From positions 1 through 64,000 of the forward strand of contig CAMVMK010000007.1 of assembly GCA_947168585.1 (NCBI GenBank): 64,000 bases of DNA, given 5' to 3'. Below are positions 1-9,783 of the stretch, piece after piece. The notes under the pieces were generated by a model, which was not told where the DNA came from, made no database searches, and worked only from the letters and a program-made list of their open reading frames with translations. The first letter of the stretch is position 1. Each line of letters opens with the position of its first letter. This DNA comes from an uncultured Fretibacterium sp. Lineage in GTDB: Bacteria > Synergistota > Synergistia > Synergistales > Aminobacteriaceae. Made by a program: the position numbers and the translations under genes.

Positions 1-79
1 GGTATTATCCAAAAAAGTATAACCCCGTCAAGAAGAAAGCGTGAAAATATTTTGCGCGGAATTAATTTAGCTGGAGGCG

Positions 80-1177
80 ATGAAAACCATGATTAAACTT
101 GAACACTTGAAAAAAGTTTACCCTAACGTTGTACCGTTGAAAGACGTGAACGCGGAGATAAACGAAGGCGACATAATTTCTGTTATCGGACCTTCAGGAA
201 CAGGAAAAAGCACGCTCCTAAGATGTATAAATCTTTTGGAACGTCCTGACGGCGGAAAAATTTTCTTTAAGAACGAAGAAATTACTTCGCCTAAATGCAA
301 CGTCCCTAAAATCCGTCAGAAAATGGGCATGGTTTTTCAATCGTTCAATTTATTCGGGCATTTAACAGTGATTGAAAATATCATGCTCGCGCCCGTGAAA
401 TTAAAAGGCGAAACACGGCAGGCGGCTTACGACAACGGCATGAGGCTTCTTAAAATGGTAGGATTGAGCGATAAATATCTGAACTATCCTGACGAATTGT
501 CCGGCGGCCAGAAGCAGAGAATTGCAATAGCGCGGACTTTGGCTATGAATCCAGATGTTATTTTGCTCGATGAGCCTACAAGCGCGCTTGACCCTACAAT
601 GGTCGGAGAAGTTCAAGCAGTAATCCGCGAACTTGCAAAGACCGGGAAAACTATGATGATAGTTACTCACGAAATGAATTTTGCCCACGCTATCTGCAAC
701 AGGGCTTTTTATATGGACGAGGGCGGAATTTACGAGGACGGAACTCCCGATGAGATTTTTGTAAATCCCAAACGCGAAAACACACGGAGATTTATTCACA
801 GACTTAAAACTCTTGAATTTTCGATCGAGAGCAAAAATTACGATTTTCCGGCTGTTGTTTCAGGGATTGATACATTCTGCCAAAAAAATATGATTTCAAG
901 ACGCAAGACAAATTCTCTTCATCTTTCTTTTGAGGAATTAATACAGCAAATTTTACTGCCGTCATTAGTAGAGCCCAAAATTAAAGCCGTCATCGAATAT
1001 TCTGAAGAGAACGATGAAATTTCTTTTGAAGTTTTTTACAACGGTGCTGTTATTTCTCCTGAAGAGAGCGATAATAAATTATCGTATGGAATTTTGAAAA
1101 GTTCTGCTTCCGAACTCACTCACGAGGCATATAACGGGCAGGATTACTCGAATAAAGTTAAAATGATCTTTAAGTAG
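80..1177 (+). CDS. Polar amino-acid ABC transporter ATP-binding protein (GlnQ-like) with ~110-aa C-terminal extension
   Basis: Walker A GPSGTGKST, signature LSGGQKQRIAIAR, Walker B VILLDEPTSALDP. Start could also be ATG at 89. Confidence 0.92.
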   Translation: MKTMIKLEHLKKVYPNVVPLKDVNAEINEGDIISVIGPSGTGKSTLLRCINLLERPDGGKIFFKNEEITSPKCNVPKIRQKMGMVFQSFNLFGHLTVIENIMLAPVKLKGETRQAAYDNGMRLLKMVGLSDKYLNYPDELSGGQKQRIAIARTLAMNPDVILLDEPTSALDPTMVGEVQAVIRELAKTGKTMMIVTHEMNFAHAICNRAFYMDEGGIYEDGTPDEIFVNPKRENTRRFIHRLKTLEFSIESKNYDFPAVVSGIDTFCQKNMISRRKTNSLHLSFEELIQQILLPSLVEPKIKAVIEYSEENDEISFEVFYNGAVISPEESDNKLSYGILKSSASELTHEAYNGQDYSNKVKMIFK

Positions 1178-1248
1178 TGAGGGGTTAGGAGTTAGGGGTG
1201 AGGAGTTTTTTTACTTCCTACTTCCTAACTTCTACTTCCTACTTGCTT
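1178..1248. repeat. Heptad inverted-repeat element (copy A) filling a convergent intergenic region
   Basis: GGGGTTAGGAGTTAGGGGTGAGGAGTTTTTTTACTTCCTACTTCCTAACTTCTACTTCCTACTTGC; 7-bp periodic arms around a T-run. Confidence 0.8.
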
Positions 1249-2577
1249 TTATCTTACTAAGCAGGGTTTTTTGTTATCGAACTTCCAGCCCGGAATTAAA
1301 TACTGCATTCCGATAGCGTCATCACGTGCTCCTAAAGCGTGCTTGAAATAAAGTTCGTTGGCTTTTTTAATCTGAGACATATCAACATCAACGCCGAGAC
1401 CGGGCTTTTTAGGCAGGTCGATACAGCCGCCTACAATCTGCATAGGCTCAACAGTAAGTCTTTCTCGTCCCTCCTGCCAAATCCAGTGAGTGTCGATACC
1501 GTTCATTTTTCCAGGAATTGCCGCCGCGCACTGAACTACCATAGCGAGCGAAATATCAAAATGATTATTTGAGTGGCAGCCCCACATTAATCCGAAATCA
1601 GCGCATAACTGACCGACACGGACTGAGCCGTTCATTGTCCAAAAATGAGGGTCGGCCAAAGGAATATCGACAGCCTGAAGAGTTAAAGCGTGGCACATCT
1701 GCCGCCAATCCGTGTTAATCATGTTCGTAGCAGTCGGCATCATTGCGGCTTTTCTAAATTCGGCCATGACTTCGCGTCCGCTGAAACCGCCTTCAGCACC
1801 GCAGGGGTCTTCGCAGTAAGCTAAACACTCTTTTAATTCCGGCGCAATTTCGAGAGCCTCTTTCAAACTCCAGCACCCGTTGGGGTCTAAATCAACGCGG
1901 GCATTAGGGAAAGCCTTTTTAATTGCCTGAACAGCTTTTAATTCTTCGCGCGGCGGCAAAACTCCGCCTTTTAATTTGAAGTCTTCAAAGCCGTATTTTT
2001 CGTGAGTAGCCTTAGCAAGAGCGACAATTTTTTCGGGCGTGAGAGCTTCTTCGTGTCTAAGTCTGTACCAGTCGCAGGGCGAGTCGGGTTCTTCTTCGTA
2101 AGGCAGGTCTGTTTTTTTTCTGTCGCCGATATAGAAAAGATAACTTAAAAATCTTACTCTTTCTCTTTGAACGCCGTCCCCCATGAGAGCCGCCGCAGGA
2201 ACGTCTAAAAATTTTCCCATTAAGTCAAGCAAAGGAGCTTCGACAGCCGTAACGACATGAACGCCCGTTCTTAAATCGAAAGTTTGCAGGCCGCGAACGT
2301 CGTCTTTAATATTTTCATCGAGCCATTTGCGGATTTGATTTAACGTGTTTTTGTAATCGGCAATTCTGGTACCTACAACGAGGTGTTTAATATCTTCGAG
2401 AGCCTTAGTAATTTTTTGTCCGCCAGGGACTTCGCCTGCTCCGATATTGCCGGAACTGTCCTCAAGAATTACTATGTTGCGTGTGAAAAACGGCGCGTGA
2501 GCTCCGCTTAAATTTAACTCCATGCAGTCATGACCGGCAACGGGGTAAACGTCCATTTTTACAATCGTTGGAATCAT
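1249..2577 (-). CDS. gudD: Glucarate dehydratase
   Basis: Enolase-superfamily glucarate dehydratase sequence throughout ([66 protein letters not shown]). Confidence 0.93.
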   Translation of the reverse strand: MIPTIVKMDVYPVAGHDCMELNLSGAHAPFFTRNIVILEDSSGNIGAGEVPGGQKITKALEDIKHLVVGTRIADYKNTLNQIRKWLDENIKDDVRGLQTFDLRTGVHVVTAVEAPLLDLMGKFLDVPAAALMGDGVQRERVRFLSYLFYIGDRKKTDLPYEEEPDSPCDWYRLRHEEALTPEKIVALAKATHEKYGFEDFKLKGGVLPPREELKAVQAIKKAFPNARVDLDPNGCWSLKEALEIAPELKECLAYCEDPCGAEGGFSGREVMAEFRKAAMMPTATNMINTDWRQMCHALTLQAVDIPLADPHFWTMNGSVRVGQLCADFGLMWGCHSNNHFDISLAMVVQCAAAIPGKMNGIDTHWIWQEGRERLTVEPMQIVGGCIDLPKKPGLGVDVDMSQIKKANELYFKHALGARDDAIGMQYLIPGWKFDNKKPCLVR

Positions 2578-2759
2578 AAAATTCTCCCCTTTTGAAAAAT
2601 TTTTAATTTATTATTCGGTGATAAAATTCTATCAATGCTAATTTTAATTTGCAAGACTCTTAAAAATAAAATTTTGTTTCGTGAATTTTTGAAAAGTTCT
2701 CGAGAAAAAAATGATTTTGATTTTTAATTTTGACTGCCTCATAAAATTTTGCGGTTACG

Positions 2760-2807
2760 AATTAAAATTAAGATTTTTTGAGTGGAAAAATGAGTGGAAA
2801 AAATAAT
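2760..2807 (-). repeat. Twin 12-bp-period element upstream of gudD
   Basis: Minus strand reads TTTTTTCCACTCATTTTTCCACTCAAAAAATCTTAATTTTAATT; near-identical to 44344-44392. Confidence 0.7.
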
Positions 2808-2868
2808 TTTTTATTTCAGTCAGGGAAATTTTACTTTTGAAATTATATCATAAAAAATAAATTTTCGT

Positions 2869-4848
2869 TCAATTTTTTAATTTTCGCCGTGAATATCGTA
2901 AAAATCCGAGAGCCGCAAAAAAAGTTACCCCCCCCCACGAACTGCAGCTTCCTCCTCCGCTGTTAGTATCAGTATTTTCGGAGTTTTTATTGTCTTTAAG
3001 TTCAGCTGCGGCCGCGTTTACGTCCATTAAAATATTTTCAAAATTAGTTTGGTAATTATATTTTATTGCCGCAGGAGCTTTCTCGAATGAGATTTCGCCG
3101 GTGTTTTCGTTGAGATTGAAGAATATAATTCTGCCGTCATCGTCAAGAGCCTGAAAGTCTTTAATATAATTAAGTTCGCTCAAAGAATTTTCAGCAGCTG
3201 AAAAAATTTCCGGGTCTATCCTAAATAAAAAATCTATAAAATTAAATTTTTCGCCTATTTTAACGCCGTTTATATTTTGATGATCGCATTTAAGAATATC
3301 TAAATTTTCAAAGCCGGATAAATTTAGTCTTGTGAGGGAGTTATAAGAGCAGTTTAATTCAGAAATTTTATTACAGCCGTTTATTTCGAGTTCGATAATT
3401 CCGCAGGAACTGCAATTTAATTTTTCAAGATTTACACAGCCGTTAGTATTTAATTTTGTAAGAGGCGAGTTGCTGACGTCAATTTTTATGAGGGTGCTGC
3501 TGTTTTTTACGTTAAGTTCTTGAATTTTTGTATCTTCCGGCAATAAAATTTCTGTAAGTCCTGTAACGTTAGATAAATCCAAAGTTTTAAGTTCAGTAAC
3601 GTTTTCAATTTTTTCGATTAAATCAGCAACATCTTGGCCGTCAGCGTTGCTTAAATCGCCGTATAAAATTACGTTTGAAGTATTTTCAAATTTTTCTTTT
3701 AGTTCTTCTTCAGTGAGATTGTTGAGGTCTTCAGTGATTATATTGACAGGAGGAGTTGTTTCGTTTGAGCCTGAATTATTATCGTTATCGTTATTATTTG
3801 AGTCAGTTTTTTTAGTGAAATTTAGTGTTGTTGTAGAATTTTTTTCGTTTTCTGTCGTTAATTTCAGCCATAACGCGGGACGAACGTATATAACTGTATT
3901 GTCTACACCGAAGCCAAGAATACTCAGTTGACCGTCTTGGTACACTGCTGCTACGCGACTATTAGTACTGCCAAGCGACCTAAGCCACCAAGTGTATGCA
4001 CTATTATTATTCAATCTTGCTATTCTGTCGTTATCGTCTTTGAAATAACTTTTTGCATCGTCCAAACTCAAAAAGAAGATTTTGTCATCGCCGGTATCAT
4101 CAATAATTTCAGTACTATTCTTATTTTGCCCCTCGCCGTCTTCAATCTTAACACTTAATATTTGGCTTTTTTCATTGTCTCCGAAGTTGTCAATCATAAA
4201 AAATTGTTTTTCGTTTTTGTTTGTACCGTTCAGCCATACTTTAACATCGCTTTCTGACCAAGTATTTTTGCTCTTGGATTTATTATATTTCATTTCTTTT
4301 AGACAATTTTCCGTAACTAACAACGCCCGTTTATTGGTATCATCAACGGTCAAAATCCGCCACGTTAAAGCGTTACCATTATATTTTCCAAATGTATACG
4401 AGCCTCTGACAACCGGAAGCAAATTTGAAGCAAATTTAATTTCAGTTTTATAATCTCCGTCTGAAGTATCGCCGGTAATAACTGCTCCGATAGTTACGCC
4501 GGCTTGAGCGTCAATCGAGGCCGCAGAAAATTCGATTTTATCGCCGCTGTTTAAGATTTTATAAGAGTCTGAAGTTCCTAAAACTAAATTGTAATTTATA
4601 GTCTGTGAAGAATTATTTGAATTTGTAAATTTACCGTCATGCTGAACAGTAACAATAACGTTTTTATTTTTATCAAATTTTTCTGACGCTGTAATTTTAA
4701 GCGTGCCGATTTCGTTATAAGAATTTTTAGAAAAATTTAAGTCTGTTTTATTTTCGGGAGTTATAAGCTGGTATTCAGTTGTTTCGGCGAATAACGGAGA
4801 TGTTAAAAGAGTGAATAAAATAACGAGAAAAAATCCTTTATATCTCAT
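2869..4848 (-). CDS. Secreted surface protein: DUF6273-like domain, leucine-rich repeats, Synergist-CTERM-like tail
   Basis: Signal peptide; TWRILTVDDTNKRALLVTENCL...WWLRSLGS...YVRPALWL (DUF6273-like); LRR-type repeats; C-term SGGGSCSSWGGVTFFAALGFLRYSRRKLKN. Confidence 0.75.
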   Translation of the reverse strand: MRYKGFFLVILFTLLTSPLFAETTEYQLITPENKTDLNFSKNSYNEIGTLKITASEKFDKNKNVIVTVQHDGKFTNSNNSSQTINYNLVLGTSDSYKILNSGDKIEFSAASIDAQAGVTIGAVITGDTSDGDYKTEIKFASNLLPVVRGSYTFGKYNGNALTWRILTVDDTNKRALLVTENCLKEMKYNKSKSKNTWSESDVKVWLNGTNKNEKQFFMIDNFGDNEKSQILSVKIEDGEGQNKNSTEIIDDTGDDKIFFLSLDDAKSYFKDDNDRIARLNNNSAYTWWLRSLGSTNSRVAAVYQDGQLSILGFGVDNTVIYVRPALWLKLTTENEKNSTTTLNFTKKTDSNNNDNDNNSGSNETTPPVNIITEDLNNLTEEELKEKFENTSNVILYGDLSNADGQDVADLIEKIENVTELKTLDLSNVTGLTEILLPEDTKIQELNVKNSSTLIKIDVSNSPLTKLNTNGCVNLEKLNCSSCGIIELEINGCNKISELNCSYNSLTRLNLSGFENLDILKCDHQNINGVKIGEKFNFIDFLFRIDPEIFSAAENSLSELNYIKDFQALDDDGRIIFFNLNENTGEISFEKAPAAIKYNYQTNFENILMDVNAAAAELKDNKNSENTDTNSGGGSCSSWGGVTFFAALGFLRYSRRKLKN

Positions 4849-6025
4849 AAAATTTTTTCACTTCTTCTTCAGCCTCGTCAAGAGCCGCGCTGAGTTTTTC
4901 AGAATTTTTTCCCCAGCCCTGCGCACTGAACGAACTTCCGCCGCCTTTACCGTCAAGAATTGAAATAGCTTTTTTGAATGCGGGGCGAACGTCAACATTT
5001 TTATTGTCCCTGTTTGTTCCGAACATTATAAAAACGCCTTCGGAATTTTCACAAGCGAGCAAAGCTACAGCCTCGCGGTTAATTTCAGTTATTAATCTGA
5101 ATAAATGTTTAACATCGTCTTGAGAAGAATTTTTCATGACGTATTTAATGATTTTATTTTCAGCTAAATCTTCAGCAAGAGGACGCAAAAATTTTTCGAG
5201 AGTTTTTTCATTTTCGTTTTTCAAGTCTTTAATTTGGGATTTCAAATTCAAAATTTTATCGTTTATACTTTCATAGCCGCAGACTAATTCGGTCTCAGCT
5301 TTTCGGACTTCGCTGTAAAAAGACGCAAGCCAGCGGTAAGCCGCCGCACCGCATTTAAGGTAAATTCGAGTGCCGCCCTTGTGATTTTCAAAGGAAGTTA
5401 TTTTTATTAATCCTACCTGACCCGTTGAACTTACATGAACACCGCAGCAAGGAACATAATCAACACCCTCGATTTTTACTATTCTAATAGGAAGTTCAGC
5501 ATTTTCCGGCGGAAGTTTTCTCGCAAATTTTTTAACTTCTTCAATATCCGGATATAAAATTTCTACGGGAATGTCGCGCCATACAGCTTCGTTAGCGGCT
5601 GCTTCGGCCTCAAAAATAAATTCTTCTTTGACTGGAGTATCTATGTCGATTGAAACATTGCCGCCCTCAATTCTCATGCGGGCCGTGTGAAGTCCGTGAA
5701 GATTGAATAACATTCCTGCGAAAATATGTTCGCCTAAATGCTGCTGCATGAATTCAAATCTACGCTCCCAATTTAAGACGCCGTGAACTTTTTTATTATT
5801 TAATCCGCCTGCAAGAACATGAATAATCTCGCCGTTTTTCTCTAAAACTTCTTTGACTTCAACGCCGTCAATAAATCCCGTATCGAAAGGCTGGCCGCCG
5901 CCGCTCGGAAAAAATAAAGTTTTGTCAAGAATTACGTGAAATTTTCCGTCATGTTCATATTGATTCAAGACTTCAGCGTCAAATTCGCGGGCGTAAAGAT
6001 TTTCATAATAAAGTTTCTGCGACAA
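4838..6025 (-). CDS. Alanyl-tRNA editing protein (AlaX-L type, with DHHA1 domain)
   Basis: QQHLGEHIF and CCGVHVSSTGQVG zinc/editing motifs; C-terminal GKGGGSSFSAQGWG DHHA1 motif. Confidence 0.85.
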   Translation of the reverse strand: MSQKLYYENLYAREFDAEVLNQYEHDGKFHVILDKTLFFPSGGGQPFDTGFIDGVEVKEVLEKNGEIIHVLAGGLNNKKVHGVLNWERRFEFMQQHLGEHIFAGMLFNLHGLHTARMRIEGGNVSIDIDTPVKEEFIFEAEAAANEAVWRDIPVEILYPDIEEVKKFARKLPPENAELPIRIVKIEGVDYVPCCGVHVSSTGQVGLIKITSFENHKGGTRIYLKCGAAAYRWLASFYSEVRKAETELVCGYESINDKILNLKSQIKDLKNENEKTLEKFLRPLAEDLAENKIIKYVMKNSSQDDVKHLFRLITEINREAVALLACENSEGVFIMFGTNRDNKNVDVRPAFKKAISILDGKGGGSSFSAQGWGKNSEKLSAALDEAEEEVKKFYEI

Positions 6026-6207
6026 TTAAATTCACTTCTCTAAAAATTTTTTCACGCGGATTATAACATAATTTTATTAAAATTTCGGAATTTTTGAACC
6101 AGCCTAAAAATTTTTGAAAAGTTAGATATTTTCATAGATAACAGAGCAGGTTTTTCATTATTCAAATCATGATTTATAATACATGCTATATATAAGGACG
6201 ATAAAGA

Positions 6208-9200
6208 ATGAATGAAAAAACAGCTGAAGAAAAATTAAGACAAACCCTTGAGGGCAATATGTCAGGAGACACCGCTAAAAGCACGCCTAAGCGTGTCGTT
6301 GTCCGTCGGATAAACAAGCCGGACTCCCCTGCAAAAGTTGCGGATTCTTTTATGGAAGACTTTGAAAAGAAACTCGAGCAAAGTCTTAACTTTGGTAGTG
6401 TTTCAAGCAAAAAAGGAACTGAAACTTCCGCACATAAAATAATAATAAAATCAGAACTGTCCGATGATACGCCCGTCAGATCCGGTAAAAACATAAAGCC
6501 CCGCGAGCTTAAAACGAAACCCGCAGCTTCTTTTATGGAAGACTTTGGAAAAAAACTTGAGCAAAGTCTTAATTTCGGTAGCTTTTCAAATAAAAAAGAT
6601 AAAAAAGAAACTGAAACTAAAATAATCATAAAAAGAAAATTAGACGTGTCGGATGATACGCCTGTCAAACCGAAACCAGTTGAAGCTCAAACTAAAATTT
6701 CAGAAATTCCGTCAGAGCCTATCGAAGTTGAGCCGGAAAAATCTACAGCACAGCCGCAGGAAGTTCAGCAGGAAATTAAAGTTGAAGAGCCGACTCAAAA
6801 AATTACTTCGGAAGCCGTCAGTGAACCTGACGAGACGCAAAATTTCGAGCCCGTTGAAGAAATTAAAGAAGAAGTTAAAGAGACGGAATTAGAGAAAGAA
6901 AAAGAAAATCTCGAAGAAAAATCTCAGCCGGAAAATATAGAAGCTATAACTGAAATCGAGCCGTCAGCTAATGAAATTGAAGAACCTGAAACGCAAATTT
7001 CAGAAATTCCGTCAGAGCCTATCGAAGTTGAGCCGGAAAAATCTACAGCACAGCCGCAGGAAGTTCAGCAGGAAATTAAAGTTGAAGAGCCGACTCAAAA
7101 AATTACTTCGGAAGCCGTCAGTGAACCTGACGAGACGCAAAATTTCGAGCCCGTTGAAGAAATTAAAGAAGAAGTTAAAGAGACGGAATTAGAGAAAGAA
7201 AAAGAAAATCTCGAAGAAAAATCTCAGCCGGAAAATATAGAAGCTATAACTGAAATCGAGCCGTCAGCTAATGAAATTGAAGAACCTGAAACGCAAATTT
7301 TAGAAACTTCGTCAGAGCCTATCGAGTCCGAGCCTGTGATTGATGCCGAAATTGAACAGAAACATGAAGAGCAAAAAGAGCCTGAAGCTGAAAATTCTGA
7401 ACTTCCTGACATTCCTTTAATCAGCGAAAATAGCGAAAATGAAACAGATGACGAAACTCAAAGCGGTCTGCCCGATATTCCTGTAGTCAATGCCGATTCT
7501 GAAAACGAATTTGAAAATGTCGATACATCTGGTTTAGAAAATGAAAATTTAGATGGCTTTGAATTTGAAGATGAAGATTTAGCTTTAGACTCCGGCGATG
7601 ATTCTGAAACTAAATCCGAAGAAGATTTTTCACCGTCCGCCGATGTCGTTGTCAATGTCGATGACGAAATCCCCGAGCAAACTCCCGAAGTTCAGCCCGA
7701 AGGCGGCCTTGCTCCTATCTCTGTCGAAATGCCGGAGAAAACCGAAACAGCCGAAGATAAATTAATGGCCGACATCGCCGAAGCCATGACCGGCACTCCT
7801 GTAACTCTCGAAACCCGCGAGCCTGTTGAGCCTTATAAACTTCCTGAGGATTTTCTTAACGAGGCCAATAAAGACCCGTCCCAGCAGACTGCTGAAAATA
7901 AATTAATCGCTAATATTGCTCAGGCTATGTCCGAGTCTACTCTTGACGCTGCCGCCGGTAACGCCGCTCAAAATTTTGAGGACGAATTAGATAATCTTAG
8001 TAATGAAGATTTAGCGTCAGTTTTTCCCGGCCGTGAAGAGCCATTGACCGAAGAAATAGATCTTTCAGCTTATGAAGCAGACGAGCCCGAAGTTCAAGAG
8101 CCAGCCCCTAAAGTTGAAGATGATGAGCCTGAAAAGCCCGAAACTGAAATTGAATCAACTTTCGATGAAAGCCCTTTGCCTGAGCCTGTCGATGAGCCGG
8201 AGCCTGAACCTGCAGAAGAACCGGATTTGACTCTCGCTCCTATTGAAGAGCCTGCAGACGAAGAAACAGAAGAAGCTCCGCAGGAAATTGAAATCGAGAG
8301 CGGGCCTGAAATTCAAGAAGAAAATCAAGAACAAGAAATTGAAGCAGAGCCGGAGCCGGATATTGAGCCTGAAAATCTTGAAGTTCCTGAAACTGAAAGC
8401 CTTTTATCTGAGCCGGAACCTGAACCTGAAATAGAAGAAGTAAGCGAACCTGAAATAGAAAACGAGCCTGAAGAATTACAGCCTGAAATAAATTTAGAGC
8501 CTGAAAATCAAGACGAAGACGATGATTCTGATTCGTCTTTCTTTGACGGACTTCCTGACGAACTTCTTGGGGCTATGTCAATGCCGGAAGAAAGTTCCGA
8601 AGACGAGAGTTTAATTTCCGAAAATTCAGAGCCTGATGTAAGTTCTTATTCTTTGAGAAAAAATAAGTCTGAACAGAGTTTAATATCAGAATCAGAAAAT
8701 GAAAATGACGAGAATTTTGAAGACGTTGAAGAATCTAATGATGATTTCGATATAAATTCTCTCGGCGAAGATTTTAACAGGGCTATTGCAGCACCTTCTA
8801 ATAAAGAGCCGGAATTTGAGCCTGAACCCGAAATTGAAGAAGAAAATGATTACGGTTTTGACGAAAATTCGCCCTCTCACGGAGGTTTTATGACTACTGA
8901 CCCGGGCGAAGAAGAAGAAAAAAATAAAGTAAAAGATTTACGCGGCAGATTAGCTGAACGGGGAAATTCTTCAATTGAAATAAACGATGATGATGAAGAC
9001 GAAAATGATAATGACAACGAAAATTCTAAATCATCGGGAAGAATTGTAACGCCGTTATTATTAACTGCTTTGCTCGGTCTCGGAGGCTTTATAGCGTGGC
9101 AGACTATGCAGTTCACTAATAATTTAGCGGGCGGCCTGCCTAATGTTTCTTCGAGTTCTGCGTCAATGCCGGGATCGCTTAATCCGTCATATGAATACGC

Positions 9201-9351
9201 TGTCGATTTTATTTTTGACTCGAATTTATCGGGACGAATGGCTCAGCGCGGCAAAGACGGCTGGAAAGTCGCAAGTTCAAGGCGTACTCAAGACAGCATA
9301 ACAGGCCAATTAGGTTATGAATTTATATTTTTGCGGGAAAATAAAAATTAA
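6208..9351 (+). CDS. Giant Glu/Pro-rich acidic membrane protein with internal repeats, one TM helix and C-terminal DUF4177-like domain
   Basis: About 930 aa of E/P/D-rich sequence, TM VTPLLLTALLGLGGFIAW, then YEYAVDFIFDSNLSGRMAQRGKDGWKVASSRRTQDSITGQLGYEFIFL. Confidence 0.75.
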   Translation: MNEKTAEEKLRQTLEGNMSGDTAKSTPKRVVVRRINKPDSPAKVADSFMEDFEKKLEQSLNFGSVSSKKGTETSAHKIIIKSELSDDTPVRSGKNIKPRELKTKPAASFMEDFGKKLEQSLNFGSFSNKKDKKETETKIIIKRKLDVSDDTPVKPKPVEAQTKISEIPSEPIEVEPEKSTAQPQEVQQEIKVEEPTQKITSEAVSEPDETQNFEPVEEIKEEVKETELEKEKENLEEKSQPENIEAITEIEPSANEIEEPETQISEIPSEPIEVEPEKSTAQPQEVQQEIKVEEPTQKITSEAVSEPDETQNFEPVEEIKEEVKETELEKEKENLEEKSQPENIEAITEIEPSANEIEEPETQILETSSEPIESEPVIDAEIEQKHEEQKEPEAENSELPDIPLISENSENETDDETQSGLPDIPVVNADSENEFENVDTSGLENENLDGFEFEDEDLALDSGDDSETKSEEDFSPSADVVVNVDDEIPEQTPEVQPEGGLAPISVEMPEKTETAEDKLMADIAEAMTGTPVTLETREPVEPYKLPEDFLNEANKDPSQQTAENKLIANIAQAMSESTLDAAAGNAAQNFEDELDNLSNEDLASVFPGREEPLTEEIDLSAYEADEPEVQEPAPKVEDDEPEKPETEIESTFDESPLPEPVDEPEPEPAEEPDLTLAPIEEPADEETEEAPQEIEIESGPEIQEENQEQEIEAEPEPDIEPENLEVPETESLLSEPEPEPEIEEVSEPEIENEPEELQPEINLEPENQDEDDDSDSSFFDGLPDELLGAMSMPEESSEDESLISENSEPDVSSYSLRKNKSEQSLISESENENDENFEDVEESNDDFDINSLGEDFNRAIAAPSNKEPEFEPEPEIEEENDYGFDENSPSHGGFMTTDPGEEEEKNKVKDLRGRLAERGNSSIEINDDDEDENDNDNENSKSSGRIVTPLLLTALLGLGGFIAWQTMQFTNNLAGGLPNVSSSSASMPGSLNPSYEYAVDFIFDSNLSGRMAQRGKDGWKVASSRRTQDSITGQLGYEFIFLRENKN
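6695..7300 (+). repeat. Exact 300-bp tandem duplication (100 codons, in frame)
   Basis: Lines 6721-6960 and 7021-7260 are identical; identity runs 6695-7000 vs 6995-7300. Confidence 0.97.
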
Positions 9352-9362
9352 AGGAGAAAATT

Positions 9363-9776
9363 ATGGGTTTACGCGAAAAAGTAGCTAACAAAATAAAAAG
9401 TAAAAGCAGCGGAGGAGGCAATGACGCTCCAATGAAAGTAAAAAGCAAAAAAACTTCATCGGGCGGAGGACTTTTCACAACATTATTATTAATTGCTCTG
9501 CTTGGTGTCGGAGGTTTCATAGCGTGGCAGTTAATGCAGCTTAATACTCGCCTTTCGGGCGGTATGCCTGACATGAGCGCGGGATTTTCGTCCGTATCGG
9601 GGTCAGGTAATTCGTCATATGAATACGCGGTTGATTTTATTTTTGACTCGAATTTATCGGGACGAATGGCTCAACGAGGTAAAGACGGCTGGCAGGTCGT
9701 AGGCTCGCGGCGCACCCAAGACAGCATTACAGGGCAATTAGGCTACGAGTTTATTTTTATGCGTAAAGCGAAGTAA
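9363..9776 (+). CDS. Small single-TM protein with DUF4177-like domain, paralogous to the C-terminus of the preceding protein
   Basis: Shares LLLxALLGxGGFIAWQxMQ and YEYAVDFIFDSNLSGRMAQRGKDGWxV with ORF 6208-9351. Confidence 0.8.
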   Translation: MGLREKVANKIKSKSSGGGNDAPMKVKSKKTSSGGGLFTTLLLIALLGVGGFIAWQLMQLNTRLSGGMPDMSAGFSSVSGSGNSSYEYAVDFIFDSNLSGRMAQRGKDGWQVVGSRRTQDSITGQLGYEFIFMRKAK

Positions 9777-9783
9777 AAAAATC

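Noticed and set aside
401-799. Antisense ORFs over strong CDSs (for example 401-799 -, 6186-6668 -, 9738-10088 -, 10907-11281 -, 52865-53272 -, 59766-60128 +)
   Set aside because: They lie opposite well-supported genes and show no recognisable domains; expected by chance from codon bias.
6653-7192. Frame-shifted ORFs 6653-6892 and 6971-7192 with nearly identical Lys-rich proteins
   Set aside because: They are out-of-frame readings of the exact 300-bp duplication inside the acidic protein gene.
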